A DNA stretch of 64,000 nucleotides. Origin: Exilibacterium tricleocarpae. GTDB taxonomy: Bacteria > Pseudomonadota > Gammaproteobacteria > Pseudomonadales > Cellvibrionaceae. The notes beneath the pieces are model-generated. The model made no database searches and was not told the origin of the DNA. It saw only the letters and a program-made list of their open reading frames with translations. The position numbers and the translations under genes are program-made. Location: NCBI RefSeq assembly GCF_007004655.1, contig NZ_ML660110.1, forward strand, positions 1 through 64,000. Reading direction: 5' to 3'. Below, piece after piece: positions 1-8,888 of the stretch. Positions within the stretch are counted from its first letter, which is position 1. Each line of letters begins with the position of its first letter.

Positions 1-30
1 ATGAACACCGATTCCGGAAAAATCGGCAAA

Positions 31-122
31 GTGTTCACCATGGGCCGGAATGCGTGTTCACGTTGGATCGGATTGGGTGTTCACGATGCGCCGGAATAGC
101 TGTTCGACTTCGGCCGGAATAT
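31..122. repeat. Four tandem 23-bp repeats, possible IS21-family element end
   Basis: Four head-to-tail 23-bp units begin at 31, 54, 77 and 100. The first three begin GTGTTCAC, the fourth CTGTTCG, and each has a (G)CCGGAAT-like or TCGGATT half about 14 bp further on. Multiple short direct repeats at the termini are typical of IS21-family elements. The istA/istB genes would lie outside the window to the left, so the assignment is an inference. The array stops nine bases before the stop codon of the first cluster gene, so it marks the edge of the accessory region. Confidence 0.5.
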
Positions 123-130
123 GCACCCAA

Positions 131-1555
131 TTATATAGGTGCGCGAATATCAATCTTGATTTCACCTGAGGATACAACCTCTACTCTCTCAAACGTTGCC
201 TGAGGAGGAGGCTTGTCACAGTACCGGCCGTATACCAACTTATGGGTGATCTGATACAGAGAGTCCGCCAGTTTTACTACGATGTGTTCGGCATCTTGAA
301 AGGGTTTTCGGTTGCTCAGCATACACTCTTTTGCTTGATCAAAACCCGGATATAAACCCTGCAGTTGTTCGGCTTTCCGCAGTCTCCATTTTGGTAAAGG
401 GTTTGTTAAACCTTCTAAACAGCCCAAAGCATCAATCGCAAACCACAATCCTATTTCCGCAGCAAATGCGGCTTGTGAATCATCGCCTTTTGCCAATGCT
501 CCGGCAGCATCCTGCCATAGATTGCGAGTATTTTTTAAATGAGTTATGGCGCCGCCTTGATTCAAATCTTCAGGTTCTACAAGTGGCCAGTCCACAATAG
601 AAAAGGGTGGGTTGTTTAGCGGTATGGCATTTGCCAGTCGGTGTAAGATATTTAGCACATAAGTATTGCCTTCATGGCCTGTCCAGTCTTCGGGAATTTC
701 TTCATTTATATCCACTGATGTGGATAGATTTTCTATATAATCAACACCGAAATACTGGATATCTATGGACCGCCTCAGGTACTGACTGTATTTATGGACG
801 TCAGTTTTGTGAGAATCCGTAAGAACGTAAATATCTATATTTGAGCCGTTGTTAGCGCAACCCTCTGCAAAAGAACCCGTCAGTAATACCCTGTCGGTAA
901 GGGCGTTAAAAGGTGTGCACTCCATCGCACCAACAATTAACTCAGGTGGAACAGGCACTTCTAATTTATCAACAATCAGCGGTGCCTTTTTTCTCCAGTT
1001 CGCCTTCCAATTGGAAGTTGAATTTAAATCAAGTTCTTGGGGTATTTTATTGTTCTCTATTTCCTTTCTTATTAGTCTTGTCACATCTCGCTTGATAGAC
1101 TTCATATTTACTGCGCTATCTGCGATGCCCTTTAGCAAACTATTGTTATACCCCCCTGGCGCCAGGGATATTACCTCCAGAGCTTCGGCCGGCTTGTTTT
1201 CAAGAGCCAAGGCTGCCGCTTTCAACTGAACGGCCGTACTATCGTTCTCTCGATAGGTCAATGCGAGGCTTGAAGCTTTGACGGCCTCCCTATAGTTACC
1301 CATAAGGATATGCAACCTGGCGAGCTTACATAACGAAAGCCAGTTAGGGTCCAGGGCAACCAAGGTATTGAGGATCGACAGTGGCTCCTCACTATCCCGC
1401 GAACGTTTCAAAAGCTCAGATTTATAATGCAGAGCAGCTAATTCATCCTTACCTTCAAATTTCCTTAGACTTCTTTGTATATCTGCTATATCTGTTTTGA
1501 GCTTTCCAGACAAATATTCAGCATAGTTGTTGTCTGCCATAATATCTGTATTCAT
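131..1555 (-). CDS. TPR-nucleotidyltransferase-like protein, paralogue 1 (catalytic Asp replaced by Asn)
   Basis: A 474-residue protein with TPR-like helices in the N-terminal third (about 55-130). A nucleotidyltransferase-fold motif follows at 227-241: G227-S228, then S238-N239-I240-D241. The usual pattern is GS...DhD, so the first metal-binding Asp is Asn here (codon AAT). The helical C-terminal part (about 330-450) is closely similar to that of the upstream neighbour at 1674-3104, which keeps the Asp. It is the last gene of the minus-strand cluster, 118 bp after its paralogue. It starts with ATG after a purine-rich AGAGGCGG. The substrate is unknown. It may be a pseudoenzyme partner of the paralogue, or a transferase used in tailoring or self-protection. 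Confidence 0.7.
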   Translation of the reverse strand: MNTDIMADNNYAEYLSGKLKTDIADIQRSLRKFEGKDELAALHYKSELLKRSRDSEEPLSILNTLVALDPNWLSLCKLARLHILMGNYREAVKASSLALTYRENDSTAVQLKAAALALENKPAEALEVISLAPGGYNNSLLKGIADSAVNMKSIKRDVTRLIRKEIENNKIPQELDLNSTSNWKANWRKKAPLIVDKLEVPVPPELIVGAMECTPFNALTDRVLLTGSFAEGCANNGSNIDIYVLTDSHKTDVHKYSQYLRRSIDIQYFGVDYIENLSTSVDINEEIPEDWTGHEGNTYVLNILHRLANAIPLNNPPFSIVDWPLVEPEDLNQGGAITHLKNTRNLWQDAAGALAKGDDSQAAFAAEIGLWFAIDALGCLEGLTNPLPKWRLRKAEQLQGLYPGFDQAKECMLSNRKPFQDAEHIVVKLADSLYQITHKLVYGRYCDKPPPQATFERVEVVSSGEIKIDIRAPI

Positions 1556-1673
1556 CGTAATCCGCCTCTTCGGTGGCTGGCTTTAACAGAATTTCTTGGA
1601 ATAAATATGCGACCCTATTCTACTGGTAATGGGAACAAGCGTTGTATAGTGTTGCCTTAACACAGTCATCAAT

Positions 1674-3104
1674 CTATATTGACGAATAGAGATCAATTTT
1701 TACATCACCTGACACTACGACTTCTGTGCGTTCAGAAGTCGTGTGAGAAGCCGAGCTTTGACTGTATCGGCCATAAACCAACTTATGTGTAATCTGATAC
1801 AAAGACTCTGCGAGTAGTAATAATAAGTCTTCAGTATTTTCAAAAAAACTTCGATTGCTTAATAAACGCTCTTTTGCTTGATTGAATGTTGGATATAGCG
1901 AGTCTAGTTGGTTGACTTTTTTCAGCCGCCATTTCAGCGAAGGGTTCGTCAATCCTTCCAAACAAGCTAAAGCATCAATCGCACTCCACAGCCCCATTTC
2001 CGCGGAGAAGGCGGCCTGGGATTTCTCGCCTTTAGCAAAGGCCCCGGCAGCATCTTGCCATAAACCTCGCACATTCTTTAGATGAGTAATAGCACCACTT
2101 TTGTATAGATCTTTAGGTGTTACTAGTGGCCAATCAACCGCAGGAAACGGTGGGTCATTCAGCGGTATGGAATTCGCCAATCGGTGCAAGTACTCCAGCA
2201 TAACAGTGTAATCCGTATTACCCGGCCACTTTTCGGGAATCTTTTCGTTTACGCCCACTACTACCAGTAGATTCTTCAAATAACCGGTATTAAAATACTT
2301 TACGTTAATCGAGCGTTTTAGATGTTTGTTGTATTCATGAATATCTACTTTAAAAAAATCAGTGAGAATATAAATATCGATATCCGAGCCGTCATTAGCG
2401 TTCCCTTCAGCAAAAGAGCCGACAAGTAGTAACCTATCGGTAATAGCATTGAAGGGGATGGACTCAAGAGTGCCGATGATGTCTGATATGGGTAGTTCGA
2501 CGCCTTTGGCTAAATGCCTCTCAAGCACATCATTCCATTCGTTTGAGATTTTTAATGGCTCTTCAAGATCGTACTCCAAAGTAATACTATTTACGTGCTC
2601 TTTTATCAATCTACTACAATCGTAGAGTGGTAAATATTCCAGATGCAAAGCATAGTTCTCCATGCTGCGCAACCAAGATTCGTTGGCTCCTCTGGGAACC
2701 GACGATAAAAGCTCGAAAGCGTCGTCTTTTCTTTTCTGTAACAGTAAGATAGCCACCTTCACCTGTATGGCCCTGAAATCATTTTCCCGGTAACGTAATG
2801 CCAGATCTATTGCTCTCATGGCTTCTTTGTAGTTGTCTACCTGCAAATGAAACTGGGCTAGTTTACATAGTGACAGAAAGTCCGGTTTAAGGGCTACAAT
2901 AGTGTTAAGTAATGACAACGTATCTTTATTGTCCCATAGGCCAGCGACCGAATCGTATTTAAAATGCAAGCATGATAAATCATCGATATTGTCGCAAGAC
3001 CCTAATTCATCTACACGGTTTTCCAGGCTTGTTATATTTTCTCTGATTTCGCATATAGTGCTGTATGTGTATTTGTTATTTTTTGGGGTGCAGGTTGCGT
3101 TCAC
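1674..3104 (-). CDS. TPR-nucleotidyltransferase-like protein, paralogue 2 (catalytic motif intact)
   Basis: A 476-residue protein with the same layout as the next gene: TPR-like helices at about 60-130, a nucleotidyltransferase core with G229-S230 and D241-I-D243, and a helical C-terminal domain rich in Trp, Leu and Ala. The GS...DID pattern is that of minimal nucleotidyltransferases such as the aminoglycoside (ANT) and MNT families. It starts with GTG two bases after the creatininase stop, and the AAAGGA over that stop can serve as its ribosome site, so the two are translationally coupled. Its role in the cluster (adenylylating an intermediate, or inactivating the product for self-resistance) is an inference. 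Confidence 0.72.
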   Translation of the reverse strand: MNATCTPKNNKYTYSTICEIRENITSLENRVDELGSCDNIDDLSCLHFKYDSVAGLWDNKDTLSLLNTIVALKPDFLSLCKLAQFHLQVDNYKEAMRAIDLALRYRENDFRAIQVKVAILLLQKRKDDAFELLSSVPRGANESWLRSMENYALHLEYLPLYDCSRLIKEHVNSITLEYDLEEPLKISNEWNDVLERHLAKGVELPISDIIGTLESIPFNAITDRLLLVGSFAEGNANDGSDIDIYILTDFFKVDIHEYNKHLKRSINVKYFNTGYLKNLLVVVGVNEKIPEKWPGNTDYTVMLEYLHRLANSIPLNDPPFPAVDWPLVTPKDLYKSGAITHLKNVRGLWQDAAGAFAKGEKSQAAFSAEMGLWSAIDALACLEGLTNPSLKWRLKKVNQLDSLYPTFNQAKERLLSNRSFFENTEDLLLLLAESLYQITHKLVYGRYSQSSASHTTSERTEVVVSGDVKIDLYSSI

Positions 3105-3106
3105 GA

Positions 3107-3883
3107 CTATAATCCTTTGTTAAGAGTATCCAGTTCTACCAGCAGCTTATGAAGCTTTTCTACCGCTAGCATGTATATGGATTCGCCGTCGGATTCGGTT
3201 GATTTCACTGCATTGCCTACGGCTCCTTCACTATTTAAGTCTTCAATTTTCCAACCGATAGACGTGGGACCTAAATAACGTAAAACCTGATTGGCTTTAT
3301 CAAATTTTTCCGCTTTAGAGTGGAAATTTTTTATCTGATTTTTTTCAACTAACTTTCCATGGCTTTTTAACATTAATGATGTCTCAATTTGACCACCATG
3401 AACACCGTAGCACCGTTCTTTTCTTTCATAACATTCGCATTCTAACGGTATCAAACTGTCCCAATCGCATAATACTGCTGTAATATTCAGCTCAATAGAA
3501 AGATCCCGGACTAAACTGGACAGTATATTGTAGTTGCCGCCATGGCCATTTAGAACCAGTAGTTTGTCGAATCCTGAATTTTTTACTGACCTTGCTATAT
3601 CTCTAAAAACTGAACACAGGGTGGATGAGCCTAGCGATATAGTCCCAGGGTAATTAGCGTGTTCAATACTTTTTCCATATTTTATGGTAGGTAAAACAAG
3701 GACATTAAAGTCAATTAAATCGGTTGTTCTTCTGATTATTTCATCGACAATAAAGTGATCGACACCAGTTGGTAAATGAGGGCCATGCTGCTCAGTAGCA
3801 CCGACAGGAAGTATGACCACCGGTTTCTTTGAGGACAATTCGCTAATTTTAATTGTCGTTAACTCTTCCCAGAAATAGATCAT
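3107..3883 (-). CDS. Creatininase-family amidohydrolase (MftE/ArfB type)
   Basis: 258 residues, full length for the creatininase superfamily of metal-dependent C-N hydrolases. The metal-site motifs are all visible: PVGATEQHGPHLPTGVD near residue 26 (Glu, His, Asp), NGHGGN near 113, and HGGQIETS near 162, a variant of HxGxxETS. Known members include creatininase, the mycofactocin peptidase MftE and the archaeal pyrimidine formamide hydrolase ArfB. Both of the last two are relevant here, because the cluster encodes a GTP cyclohydrolase II and a small peptide. Since the cyclohydrolase should release formate itself, a peptidase or other amidohydrolase role is at least as likely as deformylation. 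Confidence 0.88.
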   Translation of the reverse strand: MIYFWEELTTIKISELSSKKPVVILPVGATEQHGPHLPTGVDHFIVDEIIRRTTDLIDFNVLVLPTIKYGKSIEHANYPGTISLGSSTLCSVFRDIARSVKNSGFDKLLVLNGHGGNYNILSSLVRDLSIELNITAVLCDWDSLIPLECECYERKERCYGVHGGQIETSLMLKSHGKLVEKNQIKNFHSKAEKFDKANQVLRYLGPTSIGWKIEDLNSEGAVGNAVKSTESDGESIYMLAVEKLHKLLVELDTLNKGL

Positions 3884-3927
3884 ATTCTCTCCGAAAACAG
3901 TACTATCTGCTATCTGCCAGAAGGTTC

Positions 3928-4344
3928 TTATTGATATTCGTTTCTCAAATCTGAATTTTCAGTACAATACTGGACAAATTCAAAGTAATGGCCGTCGGGA
4001 TCCAAAAAGTATAAACGTTTCCTAGTTTGAATATCGTCAGCATAGTTAGCTGTGTATCCTAGCGACTCCAGTGCATCTTTAATATGTTTTACATCGTTGA
4101 CTTCAAATCCAAAATGCATATAGAAATCTTTAACATGCGGGTTTTTATAGTAAGGAACCTTCTTATTTGGTGACTGGAATGCAACATAAAACTCATTGTC
4201 TCCAAAATGTACCCATTCAAATTCACCATTTGCACCGACCGATGTCGCGCGATGGCGAACTTTGGATTTTGGCCAAACAACCTTTGCCCATTCCAAAGAC
4301 TTATCAATATCACTGACAGTGATATTTATATGTTCAAGTCTCAT
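3928..4344 (-). CDS. VOC-fold (glyoxalase/dioxygenase family) protein
   Basis: 138 residues, a two-module vicinal-oxygen-chelate protein. The N-terminal beta strand is MRLEHINITV with His5. The second module holds FYMHFGFEV and the C-terminal YFLDPDGHYFEFVQY with a likely metal-binding Glu. It starts at an ATG after a strong AGGAGAG site and overlaps the end of the MFS gene by 11 bp, so it is in the same operon. VOC proteins in antibiotic clusters often bind or break down the product, and toxoflavin lyase belongs to this fold. A self-protection role is therefore plausible, but I cannot show homology to that enzyme. A biosynthetic isomerase or dioxygenase is an alternative. Confidence 0.8.
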   Translation of the reverse strand: MRLEHINITVSDIDKSLEWAKVVWPKSKVRHRATSVGANGEFEWVHFGDNEFYVAFQSPNKKVPYYKNPHVKDFYMHFGFEVNDVKHIKDALESLGYTANYADDIQTRKRLYFLDPDGHYFEFVQYCTENSDLRNEYQ

Positions 4345-5539
4345 AGTTTACTCTCCTCTCCTGGTTAACCAAATTTATGCAAAATAATGCCAATATAGAC
4401 ATCATTAAGCTAATTAGCATCCAAAAAACCACGCCGCCATCAAACCCATAACTATTGATAATAAGACCACTCACATAAATACCAAGACCCGAGACGCATC
4501 CTGTGCCTATCGATAAGGCATTATTAAAACCCCTGCTACGTTTAGTGGAAAATCTGTTTAGTAGTGCTGTTTTGGCCGGTTCTATCAACGCCTCGGCAAC
4601 TGTGAAGACCAGAATGAAACTGATGAGGTAAATTGCGCTTTTTTGATAAAACAAAAACGGAAAGCACGCAAAAAGCAGCAGTACTCCTATACCTAAAACT
4701 GTGGATTGATCGTATACTCGATTTAGCTTAATGTAGAGAAATTGTAAAAAGAAAACGAGCAGGCCGTTAATTGATAGCAGTATTGGATACACAGAAAAGT
4801 CAAAAATCTTTGCATCGGGCGTATTGAGCGGGATTGTCACATACAAATTATTGTATATCAGAGAGTAACATAACCCTATTCCTATTATTGTTACTACCCC
4901 TTTTGGCAACGCCATATGAATTCTTTCGTTTTGGTCAACAGTTGTTGCAGTGGATTTTCCGGAGGGAAAAGTACTTCGGTCGCTAAAGCCTTTCACTATT
5001 AGAAAACAAAGAAGAAGGGTCAAGATAGTCACTATGGAAACAACATAAAATAGGTCGCTACCTATAAACACATGCAGCATAGGGGTAAAAAACATGGCCA
5101 AGTTGCTTACCGCGTATATAATACTATTGAAAAAGTTAGATTCATGCTGCTCATAGCTTTTGAAAATAAAGTAGACTATTGAGAGATAAATCGCATTTTT
5201 TGCTGAAAAAACCAAAAAAATAGTGAGCAAAATAAAATGATAATTTAGGTCAAGAACAACAGTGACGGGGAAAAAAACAAATACTAGGCTAGAGACTAAA
5301 AGTATTTTGTAGATGTCATATTTGTCAATGAGTATTCCCAATACGACGGTGCTAGCAGTCCCCAGAAAGTAAATAAGTCCAAAATGACGAGTAATTTCTA
5401 CGTCGGATACATTGTATATTTCAGAAAGATACCTTGGTGCAAATGGTACTATCATTACATAAATAAAAGTACATACGAAACATATTAGAGTAAAGCTCCA
5501 CTCTATTTTCGAAAATTTACTTTTACTATATGTGGCCAT
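4334..5539 (-). CDS. MFS transporter
   Basis: 401 residues with about twelve hydrophobic segments and a charged central loop near 190-215, as in the major facilitator superfamily. The loop between helices 2 and 3 contains GILIDKYDIYK, a form of the MFS motif A. The gene lies 14 bp after the SUMF1-fold gene and overlaps the VOC gene. In this cluster it would act in the inner membrane, probably exporting the product or taking up a precursor. The substrate cannot be read from the sequence. Confidence 0.85.
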   Translation of the reverse strand: MATYSKSKFSKIEWSFTLICFVCTFIYVMIVPFAPRYLSEIYNVSDVEITRHFGLIYFLGTASTVVLGILIDKYDIYKILLVSSLVFVFFPVTVVLDLNYHFILLTIFLVFSAKNAIYLSIVYFIFKSYEQHESNFFNSIIYAVSNLAMFFTPMLHVFIGSDLFYVVSIVTILTLLLCFLIVKGFSDRSTFPSGKSTATTVDQNERIHMALPKGVVTIIGIGLCYSLIYNNLYVTIPLNTPDAKIFDFSVYPILLSINGLLVFFLQFLYIKLNRVYDQSTVLGIGVLLLFACFPFLFYQKSAIYLISFILVFTVAEALIEPAKTALLNRFSTKRSRGFNNALSIGTGCVSGLGIYVSGLIINSYGFDGGVVFWMLISLMMSILALFCINLVNQERRVNYET

Positions 5540-5553
5540 AAATATTGCTCACC

Positions 5554-6573
5554 CTACAAGGATTCAGCCAGCCGAAAACCCATAACGTAAATATCGGAAC
5601 CGTAGTCGCCATGGCGTCGCCTCGTTCGTGACAGGTCTCTAAAGCGTGTAAAGCTACCCCCTCGAGCTATTTGATAGGTTCCAACCTTTTCGACTAAATC
5701 ATCATTTATAAATTTACCGTCCGGGTAGGGCTTATACAGGTCACTCACATATTCCTCCACGTTGCCTGCTAAGTCCATATGGCCATACGGGCCAACTCCT
5801 TTTGGGAAAATTCCGACGGTAGTAGATTGCATTATTCCCGCTTCAATCGTATTGGCATGATCTTTTTGATAGCCATTCCCCCACGGATACTCATATCGCG
5901 CCAATCCCGCGGCTGCATGCTCCCATTCGGCTTCGGTAGGCAACCTGAAGTTCCGCCGCGTCTTTTTATTCAACCAGCTAATGTAATTGTTAATTCCGCT
6001 AACTGAAACAGAATGTACAGGATGATTAGATTTTTCATTAGGAAAACGCCCGAAGAGCCAGCTACTCGGAATGAAATTAGCCCCCGTTTCTGACAGGAAT
6101 GTACGATATTCCTGGTTGGTTACACAATACTTTGCCAACCGATAGGTAGGCAGAGTCACTTGATAAGTCGGGCTTTCTTTCTCAATCCAGTCCCTATTTA
6201 CACCTATGTGTCGAAATTCTCGATAGACTTTATCGACATCTTTTTCCGGTAAGCCCAAGACACATGTTCCCCCATCCACCGTAAGCATTTTGGGATTAAG
6301 CACGCTGATTCTCGGGTCTCCTCTTAAAGCCAAAATCGTCCCTGCTACAAATCGCTCCTTAAATACAACTGAAAGGCTTTCCGCAACACTTATCAGACTT
6401 TCCGTATCACACGTGATGTAATGTCTATACTCTTCACTTAGATCATCTAACTCAGAGTCACAATAGTCTTCCGTCAACCCCATCGCTTCGCGATGGGAAA
6501 GCGTATTAATTGTGCCCTCTATCTTTTCCGTAGGGACAATACCTGTAAGGGAATATTCAGATTTATTTAACAT
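5554..6573 (-). CDS. SUMF1/FGE-fold protein, ToxD-like
   Basis: 339 residues from the ATG at 6573. A TTG at 6585, directly after the WD40 stop, would add four residues. The C-terminal 220 residues form a sulfatase-modifying-factor (FGE-sulfatase, C-type-lectin-like) domain: RLPTEAEWEHAAAG, GHMDLAGNVEEYVSD, and a final RGGSF...GFRL. The C-terminal cysteine pair that formylglycine-generating enzyme uses is absent, so it is not an FGE. It follows a WD40 gene and a GTP cyclohydrolase II gene, the same trio as toxB-toxC-toxD of toxoflavin operons. A role in building the triazine ring or moving an amine is inferred from that context. Confidence 0.85.
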   Translation of the reverse strand: MLNKSEYSLTGIVPTEKIEGTINTLSHREAMGLTEDYCDSELDDLSEEYRHYITCDTESLISVAESLSVVFKERFVAGTILALRGDPRISVLNPKMLTVDGGTCVLGLPEKDVDKVYREFRHIGVNRDWIEKESPTYQVTLPTYRLAKYCVTNQEYRTFLSETGANFIPSSWLFGRFPNEKSNHPVHSVSVSGINNYISWLNKKTRRNFRLPTEAEWEHAAAGLARYEYPWGNGYQKDHANTIEAGIMQSTTVGIFPKGVGPYGHMDLAGNVEEYVSDLYKPYPDGKFINDDLVEKVGTYQIARGGSFTRFRDLSRTRRRHGDYGSDIYVMGFRLAESL

Positions 6574-6585
6574 GTTTGGCCACAA

Positions 6586-8268
6586 TCAGTTTTGGTGGAC
6601 ATGGTACAACTCCCCATTGTAGGACGAAGCAATGAAGGCAGCGCCGCCACTATTTATGATGCTTGAAATGCCGGCCGTAGCTTCCCTATGCCAGTAAACC
6701 CATTGATCTTCGTCCACTGAATACAAGCCTACATAACCAAAATAGGTGCCAATAGCAATTAGATTTCCCTCTGGGTTGATAGCGATACACTTAATTGAGT
6801 GTTTACTGGGAGTATCAATAATCCTTTCCAGCTTTAATTTGTCCCACCTCCTTATAGTTAAGTCACGACTTACGGAGTAGAATCTTCCGTAAACATCGGC
6901 ACAGCACCCGTTGATAATTTTATCGTGAGCCTGGCGTTTAAAGCCCAGTATCTTGTCCTGTTCACAATCGTATAGTGCGATGGAGTTGTCCGCACATACA
7001 CTGAACAGTAACCGGCCATGAGAGGCAATACCTTTGATCGCATTGGAGTGTAGTTGCGCGGACCTTATGAATGTTGCGTGGCTATCGTTACAGTTAAAAA
7101 ATAGGCACTCGCCTGTATACGTCCCTACAGCAAACAACTTTTCTGACTGGTTATCGATGAAGAGGCCGCAATTAAGCGGGGAGTGATGTTGATAATATAC
7201 CTCTTCGGATATCGCATTGAACACTTCACCGCTTTGGCCACCGGCTAATAAAAGGTCGCCGCTTCGCCTAATAAAATTACAAAGGCTGCCCAATTCCGAT
7301 ATTTTACCGTGTTCGGACAAGACTTTACCGGAATCGCCAACCGTAAACATTTCACCGTTAAACGTTTCCACACTATTTATTCCCTCTGTATCACCAATAT
7401 GTTCAATGCTCCAATGCCGGGTTTTTAAGTTAAAAGAGGCATATGTATTGCCAAAGGTGACAAAAACTAGAGTAGAGTCATTTAGAAAGGCACATGATCG
7501 AGGCCAGACAATAGACGGTAAGGTGGAGTCTATAATGCAGTCCAATCCGCTATCTAAATCGTATTTCCAGATTTTTACTTGTCTGTCATAGCTCAAGCTG
7601 ACGAGGTAGCCATTGTATCGATCGTAAACCAGGCGTTTGATACCGGCATTGTGGGCTTTTACTTTCGAAACGTCCTCATCTACCAACAGTAAAATTTCAC
7701 CGAGATCATTACCAGCGAAAATGGTTCCCTCTTTGCTTATTGCGATTGTATCCGTTTCAACATCATCCAGGTCGAAATTTTTAACTATTTCACCCGTGTT
7801 GCAGTCCCATATCTTTATAGTGCCGTCGTCTGAAGAGGATATTAGCCTATGGTTTCCGCTGAGCCAGCCAACGGATATTACATCCTTCTTATGCCCCTTG
7901 AGTTGGTGTATCAATTGACCGTTGAAATCAAATAACGCCAAACTAGTATCGCGAGAACATGAGGCGATTAGTGGTTCGGATTCATGAAAACATACACCTT
8001 CAACATCATCAGAATGATAATTAAATATCCGAAGCAATTTTAAATCAGGAACAGACCAAAGCCGAATGCTGTAATCACTGCTTGAACTTAACGCGTACCT
8101 GCCGCACGGACTAATGGAGCATTGATTAACCAAGTGGTCGTGGACTCCTTGTGCAACAGCTACTTTCTTTTCGTCGTCCCATAAAATCAATTTGTTGTCG
8201 TATCCCGCAGTCAAAACGTATTTATCATGGGCCGCAATGCCGCTTTGGGGTGAGCTATGTGTAATCAT
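6586..8268 (-). CDS. WD40-repeat protein, ToxC-like
   Basis: 560 residues made largely of WD40 repeats. Clear repeat ends are LILWDDE, IRLWSVP, LALFDF, IKIWDC, VKIWKY, IALYDCE, IRRWDK and VGLYSVD, enough for one or two seven- or eight-bladed propellers. There is no signal peptide, so it is cytoplasmic. It starts 8 bp after the GTP cyclohydrolase II gene (AGAGGACATT before the ATG) and abuts the SUMF1-fold gene. Toxoflavin operons also place a WD-repeat protein between these two functions. Its biochemical role is not established; it may be a scaffold or a catalytic propeller. Confidence 0.85.
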   Translation of the reverse strand: MITHSSPQSGIAAHDKYVLTAGYDNKLILWDDEKKVAVAQGVHDHLVNQCSISPCGRYALSSSSDYSIRLWSVPDLKLLRIFNYHSDDVEGVCFHESEPLIASCSRDTSLALFDFNGQLIHQLKGHKKDVISVGWLSGNHRLISSSDDGTIKIWDCNTGEIVKNFDLDDVETDTIAISKEGTIFAGNDLGEILLLVDEDVSKVKAHNAGIKRLVYDRYNGYLVSLSYDRQVKIWKYDLDSGLDCIIDSTLPSIVWPRSCAFLNDSTLVFVTFGNTYASFNLKTRHWSIEHIGDTEGINSVETFNGEMFTVGDSGKVLSEHGKISELGSLCNFIRRSGDLLLAGGQSGEVFNAISEEVYYQHHSPLNCGLFIDNQSEKLFAVGTYTGECLFFNCNDSHATFIRSAQLHSNAIKGIASHGRLLFSVCADNSIALYDCEQDKILGFKRQAHDKIINGCCADVYGRFYSVSRDLTIRRWDKLKLERIIDTPSKHSIKCIAINPEGNLIAIGTYFGYVGLYSVDEDQWVYWHREATAGISSIINSGGAAFIASSYNGELYHVHQN

Positions 8269-8276
8269 AATGTCCT

Positions 8277-8885
8277 CTAAAAACTATAAGCAATTTTATG
8301 ACCTTGTCTTTCCACTTTTGACCTGAGGTAAGACTCGTTATGGGCATTAATATAAGCGCCGGTAGAAAGCCGTTGTACAACTTTTATGCCGTTTACCTCA
8401 ATTTGCTCGACTTTGTCCGGGTTGTTAGTTATCAGTTTGATCGCGTCAATATCAATCGCACGCAGCATCTGAATCACTACTTTATACTCTCTCAAGTCGT
8501 CTTTAAAACCTAACAAGTTATTAGACTCAAAAGTGTCGTAACCGCACTCTTGCAGTTTATAGGTATCAAGCTTGTTATAGAGTCCTATTCCTCTCCCTTC
8601 CTGCCTTAAATAAAGCAGTAGCCCACCTTTTTCTGACAGGATTTTCATAGACTCTTTAAGCTGGGGGCCGCAATCGCACTTTTTTGATTGAAAAACATCG
8701 CCGGTTAAGCACTCGGAGTGGACTCGCACCAAAGGTGACTTTTCACGATCACCCTCAAATGAAATTAGCAAATGCTCTTTTTGATCAATCAGGCCGTCAA
8801 ATGTATAGAAGGTTGCTTCACTGTCAATTTCAGCTAGATAAATACCCACAGAATTTCTTATTGTTGCTTTCGGTATTAAACTCAT
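8277..8885 (-). CDS. GTP cyclohydrolase II, ToxB/RibA-like
   Basis: 202 residues covering the whole GTP cyclohydrolase II fold, which opens the imidazole ring of GTP to give formate, pyrophosphate and a diaminopyrimidine ribotide. The zinc ligands are Cys59, Cys70 and Cys72 (CX10CXC). LRQEGRGIGLYNKL and TNNPDK are present, and Arg132 matches the E. coli RibA catalytic Arg. Tyr109 aligns with E. coli Tyr105, the residue lost in enzymes that keep the formyl group, so formate release is expected. No ribB or ribD lies nearby, so this is a dedicated pathway enzyme. The ATG follows AAAGGAG, three bases after the adaptor gene. Confidence 0.93.
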   Translation of the reverse strand: MSLIPKATIRNSVGIYLAEIDSEATFYTFDGLIDQKEHLLISFEGDREKSPLVRVHSECLTGDVFQSKKCDCGPQLKESMKILSEKGGLLLYLRQEGRGIGLYNKLDTYKLQECGYDTFESNNLLGFKDDLREYKVVIQMLRAIDIDAIKLITNNPDKVEQIEVNGIKVVQRLSTGAYINAHNESYLRSKVERQGHKIAYSF

Positions 8886-8888
8886 AAT

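Noticed and set aside
31-122. CRISPR array
   Set aside because: The 23-bp units are contiguous and variable, with no unique spacers.
3107-3883. Calling the creatininase an ArfB deformylase
   Set aside because: The cluster's GTP cyclohydrolase II keeps the residue linked to formate release, so the step is probably not needed.
5554-6573. Formylglycine-generating enzyme
   Set aside because: The C-terminal catalytic cysteines are absent and no sulfatase gene is nearby.
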